The notes beneath the pieces are model-generated. The model saw only the letters and a list, made by a program, of their open reading frames with translations. It searched no databases and was not told the DNA's origin. From contig CAZSFR010000016.1 in NCBI GenBank assembly GCA_964606295.1, positions 1-19,026 of the forward strand: a stretch of DNA of 19,026 bases, written 5' to 3'. Shown here piece after piece: positions 6,873-13,700 of the stretch. Position 1 is the first letter of the stretch, and the number at the start of each line of letters is the position of its first letter. Origin of the DNA: JAGOPB01 sp964606295. Lineage in GTDB: Bacteria; Patescibacteriota; Minisyncoccia; Phycocordibacterales; UBA9973. The translations under genes and the position numbers were made by a program.

Positions 6873-8267
6873 CTAACGTTTGAGAGCTAGTTGAGTAATT
6901 ATCTTCACAAACTCATCATTTCGTTGATACTCGTTGGTGTATTGTCCAAAAGAGGAGAAGGCTGGGGAAAAAAGAATCGTATCGCCTTTTTTTGCTTCCC
7001 TTATCGCAAGAGTGACTGCTTCTTTGAGATCACGGACCAAAAGTACATTGTTCTGGAAATACCCTTCGTCTAAATAGCGATGGGTACCAGTACCCGGCAG
7101 GAAATAAACACGCTTGGTGTATTTCTTGATAGCTTGCGACAAACCTTTGAGTGGAATGTTTTTGTCATTGCCTCCCGCGATAAGAATAATGAATTTGCTT
7201 TGGACTTTTGACTTTTGACTTTTGATTGAGCAAGTCTTTAGGCCTGCGCTTGTTGCTTCAGGGGTAGTGGCGTTGTTGTCATTGTATATTTTGACCCCCT
7301 TTACTTCACCCAAAAGCTCCATGCGCCCTTCGAGGCCTTTAAATGTCATGAGAGATTTTTTGATATCTTTTGTTGAAAGACCAAGGATCTTACCGACCTC
7401 AAATGCACAAGCAAGGTTTTCTATCTGGTGTTCGCCGATGACCTGGAGCTTTATATCTTTGAGATTTTCCTTCCGTGCAACTATGAGACTGGCTTTGATA
7501 TCTTTTGCCTTGATATATTTTTGCATTCCTGGGCGAATGATCAGCGTCTCACCACGTTTTTGATAACGAAAAATATTTGCCTTATCTGCAAAATATACCT
7601 TCATAGCTGTGGGAGTGGTTCGATTAATCGAACCATAATAATTCATATGATCCTCCATAAATGAAGTGAAGACAGAAATATGAGGTGAGAGTTTCTCGTC
7701 GCCAAATCCTTGGCATTGCCAAGAGTCGAGTTCGAGCACCACAATATCACCCTCTTCCACTTTTTTCAAAAGCGGAAGTGTCGCCATGCCACGGAGATTG
7801 CCTCCGACGTAGACCTTGGCTTTCAATTTCTTTTCATTACCTTTCAACATATGATAGATCGCAGAAGTCGTCATAGACTTGCCCCGTGTTCCGGTCACCC
7901 CGACGATGCGAACACCTTGTGCGATTCTTGCGAAGAGTGATGCGTCCATAGCTATCTCGATCCCCTGTCTTTTTGCATGCTTGATATAGACAGAATCTAA
8001 TGGCACACCTCCGGCTTTGACCACCATATCGACGTTTTCAAAATCCTTGAGATTGTGCTTGCCGAGCACATAGCGGATATTTTTGTATTTCTTGAGCCTT
8101 GCAAGCGATGGTGCCAATTCTTTTTTGGTCTTCGTATCAGTCACCGTGAGTCGTGCTCCCTGTTGCGCCAAGAATTCAGTCACCTGTATTCCGCGTCCCA
8201 AAAGCCCGAGCCCCATCACGGTGATCTTTTTGTCTTTGAAATATTTTTGATATTCCGATTGTTTCAT
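6873..8267 (-). CDS. murD: UDP-N-acetylmuramoyl-L-alanine--D-glutamate ligase
   Basis: A 464-residue Mur ligase. MurD adds D-glutamate to UDP-MurNAc-L-Ala. Motifs in order: N-terminal nucleotide fold (VMGLGLLGRG, 17-26), P-loop GVTGTRGKSMTT (123-134), GGN (155-157), LELDSWQCQ (178-186), SFMEDHMNYYGS, YNDNNATTPEAT (328-339), IAGGNDK (363-369) and SPAFSSFGQY near the end. Compared with usual MurD the P-loop has Arg for Asn and Met for Thr (GTRGKSM rather than GTNGKST), and LSSFQL is DSWQCQ. An extra segment SIKSQKSKVQSKF (347-359) is coded by three GACTTTT heptamers (plus strand). Its ATG overlaps the murE stop in ATGA, so translation is probably coupled. Confidence 0.92.
   Translation of the reverse strand: MKQSEYQKYFKDKKITVMGLGLLGRGIQVTEFLAQQGARLTVTDTKTKKELAPSLARLKKYKNIRYVLGKHNLKDFENVDMVVKAGGVPLDSVYIKHAKRQGIEIAMDASLFARIAQGVRIVGVTGTRGKSMTTSAIYHMLKGNEKKLKAKVYVGGNLRGMATLPLLKKVEEGDIVVLELDSWQCQGFGDEKLSPHISVFTSFMEDHMNYYGSINRTTPTAMKVYFADKANIFRYQKRGETLIIRPGMQKYIKAKDIKASLIVARKENLKDIKLQVIGEHQIENLACAFEVGKILGLSTKDIKKSLMTFKGLEGRMELLGEVKGVKIYNDNNATTPEATSAGLKTCSIKSQKSKVQSKFIILIAGGNDKNIPLKGLSQAIKKYTKRVYFLPGTGTHRYLDEGYFQNNVLLVRDLKEAVTLAIREAKKGDTILFSPAFSSFGQYTNEYQRNDEFVKIITQLALKR
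7203..7223. repeat. Three tandem GACTTTT heptamers inside murD
   Basis: Exact copies at 7203-7209, 7210-7216 and 7217-7223 (plus-strand reading; AAAAGTC on the coding strand), followed by a partial GA. Three units make 21 bases, so the murD frame is kept; they code the Lys/Ser/Gln-rich segment around residues 349-356. Confidence 0.9.
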
Positions 8268-9709
8268 ATGTCGAATGCCCTTTTTAGTTCTTCCACATCA
8301 GAAAAATGATGCTTTTCTCCGTCCACTTCTTGATAATCTTCGTGCCCTTTGCCTGCGACGAGCACGATATCGCCTGACTCTGCCAAGGCGACAGCTTTTG
8401 TGATTGCATCTCTGCGGTCACTTTCGCGCGCCCATGTCTCATCTTCTGGCAATTCCGCTATCATCATATCAATTATTTTCTCAGGATTTTCACTGCGCGG
8501 GTTATCTGATGTATAAAAACAATAGTCAGAGAGAGAATGAGCGATTTTACCCATGGGAGAGCGCTTCGAAGGATCACGGTCGCCACCACATCCGACAACA
8601 GATATTATTTTCATTTTGCCTACTTCACGGAGCGTCGTGAGCACGTTTTCGAGTGCGTCAGGTGTATGTGCGTAGTCGACAACACCAAAAACACCATTTG
8701 CGGATTCTACAAATTCCACCCTTCCTCGTGGAGGCAAAAGCTTCGCAAGTCCGCTTCGTATTTCATCTTCTGGAATATCCAAAAGCAATAGCGCGCCATA
8801 TATAGCGAGTGTATTGTACGCATTGAATGCACCGATAAGTGGTACGTGAAGCGGAGAGTTGTTGATTGTCATGTCCAAACCTTCGAGCGTGCTCGAAATT
8901 ATCTCACCTTTGAAATCTGCTTCGTCGTGAAGTGAATAAAGATACTTTTTCGCCAGAGCATGTTTCAACATCCATTCCCCTTGCTTGTCGTCGCGATTGG
9001 AGATCGCAAAGGCATGTGCTGGAAGTTCGTCAAAAAATTGCTTTTTCACTCGAGCGTATTCTTCAAATGTTTTATGGTAATCCAAATGATCGTGCGTGAT
9101 ATTGGTGAAAATCCCGCCTTTGAAGTGTAGAGCGCTCACACGCCTCTGATCTATGGCATGAGAAGATACTTCCATGAACGCGTATTTCGCCCCGTTTGAA
9201 ACTCCCTCATGAAGTATACGCGAGATATCGTAGGGATCTGGTGTTGTCTGCGACGCAGACAACACATTGTCATCTATCTTGTTCTCTACTGTCGAGAGGA
9301 GAACTGCGCTCTCTCCGCGAGCTCGGAAAAATGAATGCAGGAGTGTCGCTGTGGTCGTCTTGCCATTGGTTCCCGTCACACCAACAAGCTTGAGTTTGCG
9401 CGATGGATAATCAAAGAAAGCCTCTGACATTTTTGCGATCGCATCATACGCATTTCCAACTTTGATATACGTAATATTTTCCACTGGATCATCAATATGT
9501 TCGCAAACTATTGCATGAGCTCCACGCGCTATCACGTCGTGAATATAGGAGTGCCCGTCAAAGGTATTGCCTTTGATTGCGACAAAACATCCTTCCGCCT
9601 CGATCTTTCCTCGTGTATCATACGAAATGCCACTTATCGGAATATCAAGATTCCCAACAACCTCGAGTATGGGAATATCTTTTGTTATTTCTTTAAGAGT
9701 TTTCACCAT
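8264..9709 (-). CDS. murE: UDP-N-acetylmuramoyl-tripeptide synthetase, meso-diaminopimelate type
   Basis: A 481-residue Mur ligase that adds the third stem-peptide residue. Motifs: SYDTR (29-33) in the UDP-binding domain, P-loop GVTGTNGKTTT (110-120), EVSSHAID, TNITHDHLDYH, DYAHTPDAL, GGDRDPSKR and the C-terminal DNPRSE (402-407). DNPR marks the meso-diaminopimelate-specific enzymes, as opposed to the lysine-adding ones, so the wall is predicted to be DAP-type. I chose the ATG at 9707-9709: it gives the normal MurE N-terminus (MVKTLKEI). The frame is open to 9835, but that extension is the secA tail in another frame. The start overlaps the last 17 bases of secA and the stop overlaps the murD start by four bases (ATGA). 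No Shine-Dalgarno motif precedes it. Confidence 0.95.
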   Translation of the reverse strand: MVKTLKEITKDIPILEVVGNLDIPISGISYDTRGKIEAEGCFVAIKGNTFDGHSYIHDVIARGAHAIVCEHIDDPVENITYIKVGNAYDAIAKMSEAFFDYPSRKLKLVGVTGTNGKTTTATLLHSFFRARGESAVLLSTVENKIDDNVLSASQTTPDPYDISRILHEGVSNGAKYAFMEVSSHAIDQRRVSALHFKGGIFTNITHDHLDYHKTFEEYARVKKQFFDELPAHAFAISNRDDKQGEWMLKHALAKKYLYSLHDEADFKGEIISSTLEGLDMTINNSPLHVPLIGAFNAYNTLAIYGALLLLDIPEDEIRSGLAKLLPPRGRVEFVESANGVFGVVDYAHTPDALENVLTTLREVGKMKIISVVGCGGDRDPSKRSPMGKIAHSLSDYCFYTSDNPRSENPEKIIDMMIAELPEDETWARESDRRDAITKAVALAESGDIVLVAGKGHEDYQEVDGEKHHFSDVEELKRAFDI

Positions 9710-12200
9710 GGCATTTTTTGAATTTTTTGCCGCTTCCGCATGGACATAGGTCGTTTCGACCCACGCCACCATATTCGCCTTTTGGCTGTGCATCAGGTTT
9801 TGCGCCACTTTCAGTATTTGCGCCAAATTGCCCAACAGATTCGTGTATTTCTACAGTCCTTTTCTCTTCAACAACTTCAGGCATCTGAGCTGTCGTTTGG
9901 ATTTGCATGACATCAATGAGATCAATGGACTGAGTTTTGAACTGCATTTCCATATCGCGAAACATCTTGAGCCCTTCCTTCTGATACTCTATCAATGGAT
10001 CGCGTTGTCCATATGCGCGGAGATTGACTGATGAGCGCATATAATCCATCGATTCCAAATGCTCTATCCAGAGAAGGTCGTTTACATGAAGAGCAATTCT
10101 ACGTACAGTCTCCAAAAATGTTGTTTCGGGAATTTCTTTTTCTTTCTTTCCGATAATCTCTCGCGATTCATTGCCGAGGGATTTGAATTCTTCGATAAGC
10201 GCTTTGATGCCGTCTTTGTCACTTGCGAGCAATTTGCGTCGACGAGAATAAATGACTTCACGCTGTGTATTTAATATGTTGTCGTATTCAAGTGTGTGTT
10301 TGCGGGCATCAAAATGGAATCCTTCGATTTTAGATTGAGCACTTTTGATACCGCTTGTGATAAGACCATTTTTGATTGGCTCATCTTCTGGTATACCAAA
10401 CTTGCCCATCATTTTCTTGATGCGTTCACTTCCGAAAACTCTCATGAGGTCGTCATCAAGAGAGACAAAAAACTGCGTCTCACCCGGATCACCTTGTCGT
10501 CCTGCACGTCCACGAAGCTGGTCATCGATACGTCGTGCTTCGTGTCGTTCGGTACCCAAGACATATAGACCGCCGAGGCCTTTGACAGTTGCATATTCTT
10601 CATCATTCGAAACAGCGCCACCGAGTTTGATGTCGATACCACGGCCTGCCATGTTTGTCGCAATCGTTACCGCACCCCTGAGACCAGCATTTGCAATTAT
10701 CTCTCCTTCCTGTTCATGGTTCTTTGCGTTCAAGATAGTGTGTGGAACACCTTCGCTTTTGAGATATGCAGAGAGGAGCTCGTTGCGTTCGATAGAGATT
10801 GTACCTATCAATACAGGCTGTCCCTTTTCGTGCAATTCTTTGACTTTGCGAGAAATCGCCTTCCATTTACCCTTCTCTGTTTGGAATATCAAATCATCGT
10901 GATCGTCGCGAGCAGTTGTACGATGTGTCGGCACAGCGATAACATCCAGTTTGTAGACACTATAGAATTCTTCTTTAGAAGTTTTCGCCGTACCTGTCAT
11001 ACCTGAGAGCTTCTCGTAAAATCTGAAAAAGTTTTGGTAGGTAATCGAGGCTGCGGTCCTACTTTCTTCCTTTATTTTGATTCCTTCTTTTGCTTCAATC
11101 GCTTGATGTAATCCTTCGCTCCAGCGTCGTCCTGGCTGGAGGCGTCCTGTGAATTGATCAACAATGATTGCTTCATCGTCTTTGATGACGTACTCCTTGT
11201 CGCGGAAGAACAAAGCTTGTGCTCGGACAGCAGTTTCGAGGTGATGAACATACTTTATCCCCTTTTCAGAATAAATCTCATTAATACCCAAAAGACCTTC
11301 TGCTCGAGTAATACCAGCATCAGTCATACTTATTGCGCGTTGCTTTTCATCAACGACAAAATCAACATCTTTGACAAGAGTGCGAGCAATTACTGCAAAC
11401 TGCTTATAGAATTCATCGGAGTCGCCAGACGGCATTGAGATGATAAGAGGTGTTCGTGCTTCGTCTATCAAAATAGAGTCTATCTCGTCCACGACAGCAA
11501 AACGGTGTCCACGCTGAACGACGCGATCTATTGTGGAAGCAATATTGTCACGGAGATAGTCAAAGCCAAATTCGCTATTTGTTCCGTAAGTGATGTCTGC
11601 AAGATATGCATCTTTTCGAGAACTTGGACGCAGAAATTCATGCAGAACTTTGAACGAGCCCGTCTCATCACGCTCTTTGTCCTCCTCTTTCGTTATATGC
11701 GTCGCATCGTATAAGTATGATTGATTCTGAGAATTGAGAACTCCAACAGAAAGTCCTAGGAAATTGTAAATCTGCCCCATCCATGTTGCGTCACGACGTG
11801 AGAGATAATCGTTGACCGTAATCACGTGGACGCCTTTCTCTGTAAGTGCGTTCAGATATGCTGGCAATGTAGCGACGAGTGTCTTTCCTTCACCAGTACG
11901 CATTTCTGCGATATTGCCTGCATGGAGCGCCATGCCTCCGATAAGTTGTACATCGTAGTGACGTTGTCCCAGTGTTCGCTTCGTAGCCTCACGAACAAGC
12001 GCAAATGCTTGTGGCAAAACTGTATCAATTTTTTCTCCCGCAACGAGTCGTGCTTTCAGTTCTGCAGTTTCCTTAGGAAAATCACTGTCTGCGAGCTTCG
12101 AAACCGCATCCTCGAGTGCGTTTATTTTTTGGACTGTTTTATTTGCTTTCGAAACAAATGTATCGCTTTCGTCACCGAAAATCTTCTTTAAAAATGGCAT
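9693..12200 (-). CDS. secA: Preprotein translocase ATPase SecA
   Basis: An 835-residue SecA, the ATP-driven motor that pushes unfolded preproteins through SecYEG. Motifs: the Walker A loop MRTGEGKTLV (100-109), YGTNSEFGFDYLRDN, Walker B VVDEIDSILIDEARTPLIIS, the long helicase-like second half with TNMAGRGIDIKL and GRAGRQGDPGETQF, and the C-terminal zinc finger CPCGSGKKFKKCH (C819, C821, C830, H831) that binds SecB or the ribosome in other bacteria. Length is near the usual 800-900. It is the first gene of secA-murE-murD-murC. secA next to mur ligases is unusual compared with model bacteria. The start ATG follows CCACTAGTT, without a Shine-Dalgarno motif. The secreted proteins and lipoproteins elsewhere in the window are likely substrates. 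Confidence 0.97.
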   Translation of the reverse strand: MPFLKKIFGDESDTFVSKANKTVQKINALEDAVSKLADSDFPKETAELKARLVAGEKIDTVLPQAFALVREATKRTLGQRHYDVQLIGGMALHAGNIAEMRTGEGKTLVATLPAYLNALTEKGVHVITVNDYLSRRDATWMGQIYNFLGLSVGVLNSQNQSYLYDATHITKEEDKERDETGSFKVLHEFLRPSSRKDAYLADITYGTNSEFGFDYLRDNIASTIDRVVQRGHRFAVVDEIDSILIDEARTPLIISMPSGDSDEFYKQFAVIARTLVKDVDFVVDEKQRAISMTDAGITRAEGLLGINEIYSEKGIKYVHHLETAVRAQALFFRDKEYVIKDDEAIIVDQFTGRLQPGRRWSEGLHQAIEAKEGIKIKEESRTAASITYQNFFRFYEKLSGMTGTAKTSKEEFYSVYKLDVIAVPTHRTTARDDHDDLIFQTEKGKWKAISRKVKELHEKGQPVLIGTISIERNELLSAYLKSEGVPHTILNAKNHEQEGEIIANAGLRGAVTIATNMAGRGIDIKLGGAVSNDEEYATVKGLGGLYVLGTERHEARRIDDQLRGRAGRQGDPGETQFFVSLDDDLMRVFGSERIKKMMGKFGIPEDEPIKNGLITSGIKSAQSKIEGFHFDARKHTLEYDNILNTQREVIYSRRRKLLASDKDGIKALIEEFKSLGNESREIIGKKEKEIPETTFLETVRRIALHVNDLLWIEHLESMDYMRSSVNLRAYGQRDPLIEYQKEGLKMFRDMEMQFKTQSIDLIDVMQIQTTAQMPEVVEEKRTVEIHESVGQFGANTESGAKPDAQPKGEYGGVGRNDLCPCGSGKKFKKCHGENS

Positions 12201-12209
12201 AACTAGTGG

Positions 12210-12314
12210 ATTTTAGCATAAAATGGGGGGTTTTTCCATATCCGAAATGTATGAATCTTTGTGTACCATCGTGGGCATAAAACCCGGAAGCTGAGCTCGG
12301 CAATATATATTATA
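12210..12314 (-). promoter_or_regulatory. secA upstream region with two candidate promoters
   Basis: Minus strand: a distal TATAAT at 12309-12314 without a good -35, and a proximal extended -10 TGCTAAAAT with TAAAAT at 12210-12215 and TGGAAA 17 bases upstream. The proximal one would start transcription only about three bases before the secA ATG, giving an almost leaderless mRNA. The 12201-12364 stretch holds no gene that I can support. Confidence 0.35.
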
Positions 12315-12364
12315 TTAGTGCGAGTTTACGTTTTGCCTGAGGTGTCACCATCATAAAAGCAAAA

Positions 12365-12381
12365 TCCCCCGGATAGGGGGA
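12365..12381 (-). terminator. Terminator after the lysine-rich mini-gene
   Basis: Perfect stem TCCCCC/GGGGGA around GGATA, followed on the minus strand by TTTTGCTTTT. It lies 30 bases after the stop at 12411. Confidence 0.85.
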
Positions 12382-12410
12382 GGAATTTGCTTAAGTGGGA
12401 AAGAATGAGC

Positions 12411-12500
12411 TTATCGCTTCTTCTTTGTTGACTTCTTCTTTGCTGCTACCTTTTTCTTTGGAGCTACCTTTTTCTTTGCTACCTTTTTCTTTGCTGCCAT
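12411..12500 (-). CDS. 29-residue lysine-rich repeat protein (histone-H1-tail-like)
   Basis: A very small gene, ATG at 12498-12500 to TAA at 12411-12413. The product is MAAKKKVAKKKVAPKKKV followed by AAKKKSTKKKR: five KKK blocks separated by two to four Ala, Val, Pro, Ser or Thr residues, with no acidic residue. Such AKKK-repeat peptides resemble the tails of histone H1-like bacterial proteins and bind DNA or RNA by charge; nucleoid or ribosome binding is inference. Codons for the repeats vary little (AAG AAA, GTA GCA), as expected for repeat expansion. The leader is TAGTAAAAAATATTTTT with no Shine-Dalgarno motif. A clean terminator follows, and the gene stands alone between secA and the structured RNA. 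A chance reading frame is unlikely, given the start, stop and terminator in register. Confidence 0.75.
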   Translation of the reverse strand: MAAKKKVAKKKVAPKKKVAAKKKSTKKKR

Positions 12501-12540
12501 AAAAATATTTTTTACTAAATTGTAATAACTGCAGTGAGCG

Positions 12541-12790
12541 ACCTTTAAAAGATTAAAATAACTTTTTAAAAAATATCACTGCGTCTATGTATTAATTATC
12601 ATACACATTCACATCCTTCGCAATAGATATTTGCGCAAACTGTGGATAACTTTCCAAAATTATTTTTCACAAAATATTATTTTATTAGCATCCCATACTT
12701 GATTAGTAAGAATAATTTTTGCAAACATGAGTTTATACAAATGAAAATGTCAGCATGTTACATTTGTCATTCTGATTTTTGTGACGAATA
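12541..12790. other. AT-rich non-coding segment with DnaA-box-like sites
   Basis: About 250 bases, strongly AT-rich, with no supportable gene. One perfect DnaA box consensus is present (TTATCCACA on the minus strand, 12641-12649). Near matches on the plus strand are TTTTTCACA (12663-12671) and TTATACAAA (12733-12741), each one mismatch from TTATNCACA. The palindrome TTTGCGCAAA (12630-12639) adjoins the perfect box. A replication origin or DnaA-controlled site is possible; near matches in AT-rich DNA can arise by chance. Confidence 0.35.
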
Positions 12791-12795
12791 TAAAT

Positions 12796-12826
12796 AAAAG
12801 AACCTCGCTTTCGCGAAGTTCTTTTT
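12796..12826. terminator. Terminator of the structured RNA
   Basis: Stem AGAAC-C-TCGC with GCGA-A-GTTCT (one C-A mismatch) and further A/T pairs outside. On the minus strand it is followed by TTTATTTAT; on the plus strand by TTTTT, so it could work both ways. Confidence 0.8.
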
Positions 12827-12922
12827 GGCGCCCTGCTGTAGAGATATGTAGGTGATGGCGAAACTCCAACACAATTGCCTATGTGAGTGCGATCACCTAC
12901 AAGCTATACAGCAGATCGCACT
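12796..12922 (-). ncRNA. Unassigned structured small RNA, about 125 nt
   Basis: A minus-strand TATAAT (12929-12934) predicts a start near 12922 and the hairpin at 12796-12826 ends it. The body folds into a rod: CTGCTGTA/TACAGCAG (12907-12914 with 12833-12840), an internal loop, then a perfect 10-bp stem TGTAGGTGAT/ATCACCTACA (12892-12901 with 12847-12856) and a partly paired head (ACTC/GAGT). The 5' end GATCGCACT complement at 12914-12922 can instead pair perfectly over 9 bp with 12886-12894, which would break both stems. A rod with internal loops recalls 6S RNA, but length and loop do not prove that. It lacks the SRP RNA core. It is not upstream of an obvious regulated gene: the next gene is the lysine-rich mini-gene about 300 bases on. 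The -35 region is poor. Confidence 0.6.
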
Positions 12923-12967
12923 TATCTGATTATACACGAAAATACAAAACCGTGCTTTTGTAACACA

Positions 12968-12989
12968 AAAGCCCCCTTGCGGGGGCTTT
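12968..12989 (-). terminator. GC-rich hairpin upstream of the structured RNA
   Basis: AAAGCCCCC/GGGGGCTTT with loop TTGC. On the minus strand it ends GGGGGCTTTTGTG, so it can act as a second terminator behind RNase P RNA and insulate the small RNA promoter. Confidence 0.75.
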
Positions 12990-13087
12990 GCGAGGCAATT
13001 GTTTTTAATAATTATTGAAGCTCTATACTCACAAACAGAGTATAGCAGATATCGTTTAAAATGTCAAATTTTGGTCTTTTCTCAAGA

Positions 13088-13119
13088 GAAAACACCTCCG
13101 TTTGCACGGAGGTGTTTTC
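13088..13119 (-). terminator. Terminator of RNase P RNA
   Basis: Perfect 14-bp stem GAAAACACCTCCGT/ACGGAGGTGTTTTC around a four-base loop, with TTTTC on the minus-strand side, beginning about eight bases after the predicted rnpB 3' end. Confidence 0.9.
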
Positions 13120-13126
13120 ATGTTTT

Positions 13127-13541
13127 TGCTGTACCAATAAGCCGAATTCTGTTCCGCCAGCTGGCGGATTGCCAACCAGCATTGATAACCATTTATCTAG
13201 GTCTTCGATTGCTCGAAAACTCAAGCGACTCAAACTCTGATTACTCAGAGAATACGGTCTTGCACAAAGGTAAGGATTTTGCCGTTTCATCCACATGTTT
13301 CCATGCGACAACTCCTTACGGAGCCCTAGCCTTTAGGCGTTGGCGTTTCTGCTCGCACCTCTTGGATTACTCCAGACGGGCGTTACCCGCTACCGTGCTC
13401 CTTCCGTCCGCAATTGTGCATACCACGCTAGTTTTCTCACTTGGCAGCAAAGAAAAAGGCAGCATGCACAATAGCGGAAAGAAGGTTGTGTTCGGACTTT
13501 CCTCACCACGATAGACGTGGCGCGGTTATCCAATACAGCAG
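13127..13541 (-). ncRNA. rnpB: RNase P RNA (bacterial type A)
   Basis: The catalytic RNA of RNase P, which removes tRNA 5' leaders. On the minus strand the hallmark 5' P4 element GAGGAAAGTCCGAAC lies near 13502-13488, and the matching 3' block AGATAAATGGTTATCA followed by ACAGAATTCGGCTTA lies near 13194-13138. P1 is formed by GCTGTA (13534-13539) with TACAGC (13128-13133), extended by four consecutive G-U pairs (TTGG with TTGG). These set the ends to within a few bases, giving about 415 nt, a little longer than the 350-400 common in bacteria. A clear promoter and terminator flank it. Open frames in this segment on both strands are artefacts of the RNA gene. Confidence 0.95.
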
Positions 13542-13546
13542 GCACG

Positions 13547-13574
13547 ATTATACACTTTTTGGCACTTTATGCAA
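13547..13574 (-). promoter_or_regulatory. Promoter of rnpB
   Basis: Minus strand: -35 TTGCAT (13569-13574), 16-base spacer, -10 TATAAT (13547-13552), predicted start near 13540 at the rnpB 5' end. The -35 overlaps the T-tract of the nrdB terminator, so the two transcription units are packed end to end. Confidence 0.8.
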
Positions 13575-13595
13575 AACACCCTTCCGGGGTGTTTT
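13573..13595 (-). terminator. Terminator of the nrdA-nrdB unit
   Basis: Stem AAAACACCC/GGGTGTTTT around TTCCG, with a T-run at both ends; it lies about 105 bases after the nrdB stop. The space between (13596-13700) shows no gene. Confidence 0.85.
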
Positions 13596-13700
13596 TTTGA
13601 TTCCTATTTTCTGTTCACAATACCGTATTTAATTTCGCTGAGCCTTGCGAGCGCGACTGGAGAGAATACGAGAAAATACGTTGACGTGCAGTGAAATTCT

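Noticed and set aside
7203..7223. CRISPR-like tandem repeat
   Set aside because: Units are seven bases with no spacers; it is a simple tandem repeat in coding sequence.
9710..9835. Longer murE start giving 523 residues
   Set aside because: The extra 42 residues are the secA tail read in another frame; the shorter start gives the normal MurE N-terminus.
10345..10902. 185-codon plus-strand ORF
   Set aside because: It is antisense to secA, whose motifs are continuous through it, and the product is low in complexity (Arg, Ser, Pro).
12796..12922. Signal recognition particle RNA or tmRNA as identity of the small RNA
   Set aside because: The conserved GGAA-containing SRP core and the tmRNA tRNA-like ends and tag frame are absent.
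12999..13514. 171-codon plus-strand ORF and a 99-codon minus-strand ORF
   Set aside because: Both lie over RNase P RNA, whose conserved blocks explain the sequence.
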